Source: Aliivibrio sp. 1S175 (GTDB taxonomy: Bacteria > Pseudomonadota > Gammaproteobacteria > Enterobacterales > Vibrionaceae). From it: a stretch of DNA of 64,000 nt. This document shows, piece after piece, positions 59,237 through 64,000 of the stretch. Below the pieces are notes generated by a model. It did no database searches. It saw nothing but the letters and a program-made list of their open reading frames with translations, and was not told the origin of the DNA. Numbering within the stretch: the stretch's first letter is position 1; every line of letters starts with the position of its first letter. Position numbers and translations under genes: made by a program. Location of the stretch: assembly GCF_001690985.1 (NCBI RefSeq), contig NZ_MAJS01000019.1:1-64000 (forward strand), given 5' to 3'.

Positions 59237-62200
59237 CGACTGTTTCTCCATTTACCAATTGCTCTAATTCTTCTAATAACACTTCACTTGGTTTTGAATA
59301 AAAGACCCCATTTGAATTGCTATCATGTCCCTCATGACTCTCTTCAATACCACGCAAGAAAATATAATACGCCCCACCAAAATGAGTGTCGTAATTATAA
59401 TCGGCAATGCGACTTTTTAAGAATCGATGCAACGCTAAAGCATACAGCTGATATTGGAAGTCATAACGATGATCTCGCATTGCTTCAATTAAAGCATCAC
59501 CGCCGTAGCATTCTGGAGAATCGCCTAAATGGTTAGATTTCCAATCGAGAACGTAATATTTTCCTTCATGCTCAAACACTAAATCGATAAAGCCTTTCAA
59601 CATTCCACTCACGGTAGAAAAGCCTAACTCACCCGCACGTGCAGAGACTTCATCGTGTTTAGCGATGGTTTTATTGACCAAGCTTGAGTTCAATAGCGTT
59701 ATCGGCAATAAAAACTCCATTTCAACCAAACGTTGAGTTGGGCCTTTGGTTGCCAATCGTAAATCGTGACCATCCAACGGACAATCGAGCACGCGTTGCA
59801 TCATGCTTTGAACTACGTCTAACCATTCCACATCGTAGTTTTCTTTTTCTAATAGCTTGATGATTATTTGTGTATTTTCTTCGCTGTTAATTGGTTGAGT
59901 AAATTCAACCTCTTCAAACAATGAGTGTAAAAACGTACCCGCTCTCGCACCACGAGGAAAAGTGAATATCGTTAGCTCTGGCTCTAAATCCAATTCTTTG
60001 TCGTCTTTATCTTCAGCGGAATCTATATCCAAATTAATTAATTCTAATGACGAATCGTTATGATGGTTACCTTGTTTCACCAAACCAGAATAACTGGTCA
60101 TCCACCAATTACTTTTCACAGGCTGATTCAATTTATTAGCAGTTAATGCTAACGAGTTGTCTTCTGTCTCTTTATAAAGCACATCACTTAAGGTTTGGGG
60201 GGACTGGATCACCATAGGCGAATTGCCTGCTATTAATTTTTCAAGACACGCTTGAAGCTCAGCAATATCACATTCATCCGCTTGTTGGATCAAATACCCT
60301 AAACCAGAAAGGTGTACACCCGTTGGTGGTTTTTTCGATGTGCCTTTACCGATAGGTGCCATACCAATATAACAAGCGTAAACAGCACGAGTTAGCGCAA
60401 CATAAATTAAGCGTAAATCTTCTGCTAAGCGTTCTTTCTCGGCTTTTTCGACCGACTCATCTTCCTTTAATAAATCTAAGACAGAATAACGATTGTCTTC
60501 ATCATAAAAGCTAACTTCGCCTTTTTTATCCACGGCTCGATAGGAACAAACAAAAGGCAAAAAGACGAGATCGTATTCCAACCCTTTTGATTTATGAATC
60601 GTCACGATTTGCACCAAGTTACGCTCAGATTCTAAACGTACCGTTTGCTCTTCAGCATCGCCATTAGGTTCGGAAATCGCATCAGATAACCAACGCAACA
60701 ATCCATAATCACTGTCGAGGGTTTGGCTTGTTTGTTGTAATAATTCACCAATATGCAATAAATCGGTTAAGTGACGTTCACCACCATTTTCAGCCAATAA
60801 ACGCTCTGAAATACCTTGTTGAGTAATAATTTGATGCAACATAGGCATGATGCCACGTTGTAACCAATGCTTACGGTAGGCACGGAACTCATTAACGGCT
60901 AATTCCCACTGCATTTCATCCACATTAAATTGATGCAGTTGATCGGCCGTATAAGCAAACAAAGACGAGGCTAATGCAGAACGAACCGCTCGTGCATCCG
61001 TAGGCGTCATTGCAGCCTGCAATAAACGTAAAATATCTTTGGCTAATGGCGAAGAAAACACACTGTCTCGGTTCGACAAATAAACACTGGCAATACCCTG
61101 TTTTGATAACGCTTCTCGAACCAATTTCCCTTCTTTACCAGTACGAACTAGTACGGCAATATTCCCAGCTTTAATCGCTTCTTTTTTCTCTCCATTTTGT
61201 AGGTGCGCAGACCCTTGTTGAGAACCGGTCAAAATGGTTTGAATTTGCGCCGCCGTCGATTCCGCCATTACTCGTTGATAATTGCTTTTGTTTATCGGGT
61301 TACCATCTTTGCTTTCTTGTAACCAAAACGTCATTGCAGGCTGAGTTTGATTCTCTAACGACCACGATTTTTGTTCCGCATTAATCGGATTATATTTCAC
61401 AGGGTAAAACGGAATATCATCATCGTATAAAAACGGTTGTTTACCATGCTCAAAAATACGGTTTACTGACGACACCATATCGGCAGTTGATCGCCAGTTA
61501 GTATCCAAAGTGTAGTGATCCGCCACTTGGCGACGAGCCTGAATATAAGTAAATATATCTGCGCCACGGAAAGCATAAATAGCCTGCTTTGGATCGCCAA
61601 TCATGAACAAACCACACTGTGATTGATCTTGATAGATGGTATTAAAAATAGAATATTGAAGTGGATCTGTATCTTGGAATTCATCAATCAAAGCAATTGG
61701 GTATTGCTCACGGATCTTTTCTAGCAGTAAAGCGTTCTCTTGATTTTCGGTTGCAGCCGACAATTGAGTCAGCAAGTCATCAAACGATAACCAGTTCTTC
61801 TGCTCTTTTGCTTGCTGTAAGGTTTCTCGACAGCGATGAATAGCTAAAGATAACAATGGCTGTTTTATTTCTAATGGCTGCGCTAAAAAGTCATCAATTA
61901 ATTTAAATACTGTGTGTTCTGGTGCTTCGCCTTTTTTAGTTTTATCAATTAATAACGATTGAGAAAATTTTTCTAATTTGTCATGAATTTGCAGCGAAGT
62001 CGTTGGGTTACTTGCCCATACTGACACTTGCTCTAACCAATTTGGTAAATTCTTTTTAGTGTAGCTGCGTTTATCTACGCCCGAACCCGAGATCAAAGCT
62101 TCAAAATCAGCACAATGTGACGACCATTGCTGCTTTAATTCATCGATTCGTGCAATACCCTGCTGACAGAACTCTTCTAGTGAGTTTTCTAATGGTTCAA

Positions 62201-62855
62201 CTGTTAAGTGCTTTGGGACACCAGTAAGACTATTGCCCATATCACCTAATAATGCAGAAGGGCTTGGCCAGCAATCGTAAACACTTTCAGCCACCATTTT
62301 TGGCAGATGATAAAAACTACGACGCCAAAAATCTGCGGCCACTTGGTGCATTAATTTGGCTTGGTCGGTAACAAATTCACTCTCAAACTGCGCACCAGAT
62401 TCAAAGGCATTTTGGGTTAGCATGCGCTGACAAAAGCCATGAATGGTAAAGATAGAGGCCTCATCCATACTGCGTTCAGCATTCAATAATATGTGTGCTG
62501 CCGACTTATGATCAGAAATAGCCGCTAATAACGGGTCAATAACGGGATCGCCACTCTTATAATCACTTTTATGCACAGCACGAGCAAACGCTAAACGGGC
62601 ATCATGGATCTTAGCTCGAATACGTTCTCTTAATTCTGCGGTTGCCGCTTCCGTAAAAGTCACTACCAGTATTTTATCTACGGTTAATTCTTCACTATGG
62701 CGACTGTTCTCATCACCATGCCCTAATAGTAAACGTAGATATAAACTGGCAATGGTAAAGGTTTTACCTGTACCTGCGGAAGCTTCAATTAAACGTGTCC
62801 CATGTAAAGGAAACGTCATTGCATTCAATTGATTTGGAGCTGCGATTGTCGTCAT
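59229..62855 (-). CDS. recB: RecBCD helicase/nuclease subunit RecB
   Basis: 3'-5' helicase and nuclease that processes double-strand breaks and loads RecA. Walker A EASAGTGKTFT at 24-34, DEFQDTDPLQY near 394, helicase motif IVTIHKSKGLEYDLVF near 755. The C-terminal nuclease domain has GFIDLVFEH and the catalytic VLDWKSNHLG near 1085. Length 1208 aa (E. coli 1180). No ptrA gene separates it from recC, unlike E. coli. Confidence 0.97.
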   Translation of the reverse strand: MTTIAAPNQLNAMTFPLHGTRLIEASAGTGKTFTIASLYLRLLLGHGDENSRHSEELTVDKILVVTFTEAATAELRERIRAKIHDARLAFARAVHKSDYKSGDPVIDPLLAAISDHKSAAHILLNAERSMDEASIFTIHGFCQRMLTQNAFESGAQFESEFVTDQAKLMHQVAADFWRRSFYHLPKMVAESVYDCWPSPSALLGDMGNSLTGVPKHLTVEPLENSLEEFCQQGIARIDELKQQWSSHCADFEALISGSGVDKRSYTKKNLPNWLEQVSVWASNPTTSLQIHDKLEKFSQSLLIDKTKKGEAPEHTVFKLIDDFLAQPLEIKQPLLSLAIHRCRETLQQAKEQKNWLSFDDLLTQLSAATENQENALLLEKIREQYPIALIDEFQDTDPLQYSIFNTIYQDQSQCGLFMIGDPKQAIYAFRGADIFTYIQARRQVADHYTLDTNWRSTADMVSSVNRIFEHGKQPFLYDDDIPFYPVKYNPINAEQKSWSLENQTQPAMTFWLQESKDGNPINKSNYQRVMAESTAAQIQTILTGSQQGSAHLQNGEKKEAIKAGNIAVLVRTGKEGKLVREALSKQGIASVYLSNRDSVFSSPLAKDILRLLQAAMTPTDARAVRSALASSLFAYTADQLHQFNVDEMQWELAVNEFRAYRKHWLQRGIMPMLHQIITQQGISERLLAENGGERHLTDLLHIGELLQQTSQTLDSDYGLLRWLSDAISEPNGDAEEQTVRLESERNLVQIVTIHKSKGLEYDLVFLPFVCSYRAVDKKGEVSFYDEDNRYSVLDLLKEDESVEKAEKERLAEDLRLIYVALTRAVYACYIGMAPIGKGTSKKPPTGVHLSGLGYLIQQADECDIAELQACLEKLIAGNSPMVIQSPQTLSDVLYKETEDNSLALTANKLNQPVKSNWWMTSYSGLVKQGNHHNDSSLELINLDIDSAEDKDDKELDLEPELTIFTFPRGARAGTFLHSLFEEVEFTQPINSEENTQIIIKLLEKENYDVEWLDVVQSMMQRVLDCPLDGHDLRLATKGPTQRLVEMEFLLPITLLNSSLVNKTIAKHDEVSARAGELGFSTVSGMLKGFIDLVFEHEGKYYVLDWKSNHLGDSPECYGGDALIEAMRDHRYDFQYQLYALALHRFLKSRIADYNYDTHFGGAYYIFLRGIEESHEGHDSNSNGVFYSKPSEVLLEELEQLVNGETVDA

Positions 62856-63190
62856 CGAACATCACCATTTTTATTTATCATCAACACTCTGTTTTTACAG
62901 ACTATTTGTGTGACCCATATCGTAGTTCATTAGGAACAACGATAATAAAATTAATAAAGCGACCAATGTGAGATCTTTCTCACGGTTCACTTTTTATGCT
63001 TTGTTACACTCAGCGCACTTACAAAAAGCTCATTAAATGTGCATTTGTATTAAAGGATTCGGTCAACCTCTGACCTGTGGCCGTACAGCGAACGCCCTAC
63101 ACTAAAAATGATTTACTGGCGGCCACCCTACTCTTTTCTTCCGTGCTTCTTCTTCAATACCTTCTTTCTTAAGCATTGCTTTGTTTTAAA
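62856..63190. other. 335-base recC-recB spacer
   Basis: Enterobacteria have ptrA here; this spacer does not encode it. It holds GTGAGA-TCTT-TCTCAC (a perfect palindrome near 62970-62990), GGTCA-ACCTC-TGACC at 63061-63075, GTGGCCG (63077-63083) pairing with CGGCCAC (63120-63126), and a 24-codon minus-strand ORF at 63102-63176. No CDS of normal size was found. A recB promoter probably lies here. Confidence 0.5.
63102..63176 (-). CDS. Possible 24-aa small ORF after recC
   Basis: ATG 63176 to TAG encodes MLKKEGIEEEARKKRV followed by GWPPVNHF. It starts 15 bases after the recC stop, is charged and codon-like, but has no clear ribosome site. It may be a small translated gene or chance; no family recognised. 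Confidence 0.2.
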   Translation of the reverse strand: MLKKEGIEEEARKKRVGWPPVNHF

Positions 63191-64000
63191 TTACAGTTTT
63201 TCTTTCTCACTGTGTAACAAGGCATCATGTAAAACGTTTTTCGCGTTATCAAAAATAGTCTGACCTAATTCGTCATTCCACTCAGGCCACATACGCATGA
63301 CATAATCATTGCTGTTTTCACCCGCGTAACGAGTTCCACTGTATTCATCTGCCATTTTTTTCAGTGCTTTTTCATGTGTTTCTTCATCGTCATTCCACAC
63401 ACCTTTTTTATCTATGTGTGCTTCTAGTCCAGCCAATGCAGCTTTTGGTAAATAAGGCAATGGCGCACAGTTACCAGAAATATAAAGGCTCAATATAACC
63501 TCTAAATGTTGATACGCTTTTTCTGTTTCAATTGGCTCAAAATGATAAATCGCATCGGTGCCAAACAGGTGAGTAAACTGTTGTTGCTTCATCGCACACA
63601 AACAAAGATGATCAATCCACGTAGCTAAAACTTCATGAGAACGAATTTTACCACCACGATAACGTAGCATTCCTTCTTTATAACGCTGTTTTAGCCAGCC
63701 TTGTAATTCCATTTCACCATGAGGAAAAGTAAAGCGTAAACGCACTTCTTGATCCTCTAATGGCGATGTCGTTAATGGCTGAATATGGGCCACTAACTCT
63801 TTTACTGTGTTCACTTCTTTGTCTGCAGCTATTTCACCAAAGCTACCAATAGGTAATTTTCCTTGCGCTTTTTGTTGCTGATAAAAGTCACGACTTAACT
63901 GCAATACTTGGTTAGGATCATCATAGGCCAATAACTCCTCTAACAACTCTGATTTCATGCTGTAACCCGTTCTGCCATCAATAGAAAACGGTTCATCATC
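63191..64000 (-). CDS. recC: RecBCD subunit RecC, C-terminal part (cut by window edge)
   Basis: The open frame continues without a start to the window end, reading DDEPFSIDGRTGYS just before an internal Met, so the gene extends beyond 64000. The visible 269 residues are the RecC C-terminal region (FSIDGRTGYSMKSELL, then LRYRGGKIRSHEVLATWIDHL and the conserved ending with MRMWPEW). RecC recognises Chi in E. coli; that region is not in view. The minus-strand order recC-recB-recD supports the call. Confidence 0.92.
   Translation of the reverse strand, partial: DDEPFSIDGRTGYSMKSELLEELLAYDDPNQVLQLSRDFYQQQKAQGKLPIGSFGEIAADKEVNTVKELVAHIQPLTTSPLEDQEVRLRFTFPHGEMELQGWLKQRYKEGMLRYRGGKIRSHEVLATWIDHLCLCAMKQQQFTHLFGTDAIYHFEPIETEKAYQHLEVILSLYISGNCAPLPYLPKAALAGLEAHIDKKGVWNDDEETHEKALKKMADEYSGTRYAGENSNDYVMRMWPEWNDELGQTIFDNAKNVLHDALLHSEKEKL

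Noticed and set aside
62970-62990. TGTGAGATCTTTCTCAC as a CRP site
   Set aside because: The half-sites are eight bases apart rather than six and the right half lacks the TCACA ending; it is better described as a simple palindrome.
63102-63176. GWPPV in the small ORF as a plant Aux/IAA-type motif
   Set aside because: A five-residue match in a 24-aa bacterial ORF has no meaning for homology.

Overview
The window looks like chromosomal core DNA of a low-GC member of the Vibrionaceae, most probably Aliivibrio (A. fischeri or a close relative). This rests on AT-rich codon use, gammaproteobacterial gene order (guaBA-xseA-yfgJ-der-bamB-yfgM-hisS-ispG-rodZ-pilW-rlmN-ndk-pepB-isc-trmJ-suhB, then truC-yqcC-csrB-syd-queF, ppnN-xni, rlmM-ygdD-gcvA-gcvB-csdAE-tcdA-mltA-argA-recDBC) and small families typical of vibrios (DUF3549, DUF3301, DUF2850). 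Species assignment is inference; no search was run. No insertion sequence, prophage, CRISPR array, rRNA or tRNA gene was found.

Layout. 1-4 kb: the last codons of an upstream class III alcohol dehydrogenase-like gene, a dicarboxylate/amino-acid symporter, then a glutathione-dependent formaldehyde module (frmA, fghA). 4-8 kb: an amino-acid catabolic module with a divergent HAAAP-type permease, a RidA deaminase, a CyuA-type L-cysteine desulfidase and a YheO-type regulator. 8-10 kb: AbgT-type transporter. 10-17.7 kb: purine genes guaBA (minus strand, with a PurR-like operator), xseA, yfgJ, a stand-alone tRNA-editing-like protein and der. 17.8-25 kb: a tight minus-strand run rlmN-pilW-rodZ-ispG-hisS-yfgM-bamB. 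25-33 kb: ndk, pepB and the complete isc Fe-S operon with two adjacent IscR boxes ahead of iscR. 33-41 kb: trmJ, suhB, truC-yqcC, two vibrio hypothetical genes, the CsrB regulatory RNA, a small-gene pair, a DUF2310 gene, syd and queF.

41-47.8 kb: a TPR membrane protein with a decayed GGDEF-like tail next to a diguanylate cyclase with an SGEEF motif, then ppnN and xni. 48-57 kb: rlmM-ygdD-gcvA (minus), the divergent GcvB small RNA, csdA-csdE, tcdA, mltA, a DUF2850 gene, argA with two ArgR-like boxes, and an EmrE-like exporter. 57-64 kb: recD, recB and the 3' part of recC (cut by the window edge).

The most interesting non-coding content is (i) CsrB on the minus strand (about 37432-37907) with about 31 GGA motifs, a GAAA-capped terminator and an upstream GacA/UvrY-type palindrome; (ii) GcvB on the plus strand (about 50468-50674); (iii) an 18-bp perfect inverted repeat enclosing 84 bases between frmA and fghA; (iv) two copies of an intergenic repeat (upstream of rlmN and between csdE and tcdA), one of which supplies both flanking stop codons; and (v) a cluster of TTGCAA/TTGCAT words in the divergent promoter of the cysteine desulfidase module. 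Iron-sulfur, sulfur and carbon-flow control recur in the window: isc and csd systems, cysteine desulfidase, IscR sites, CsrB and GcvB.
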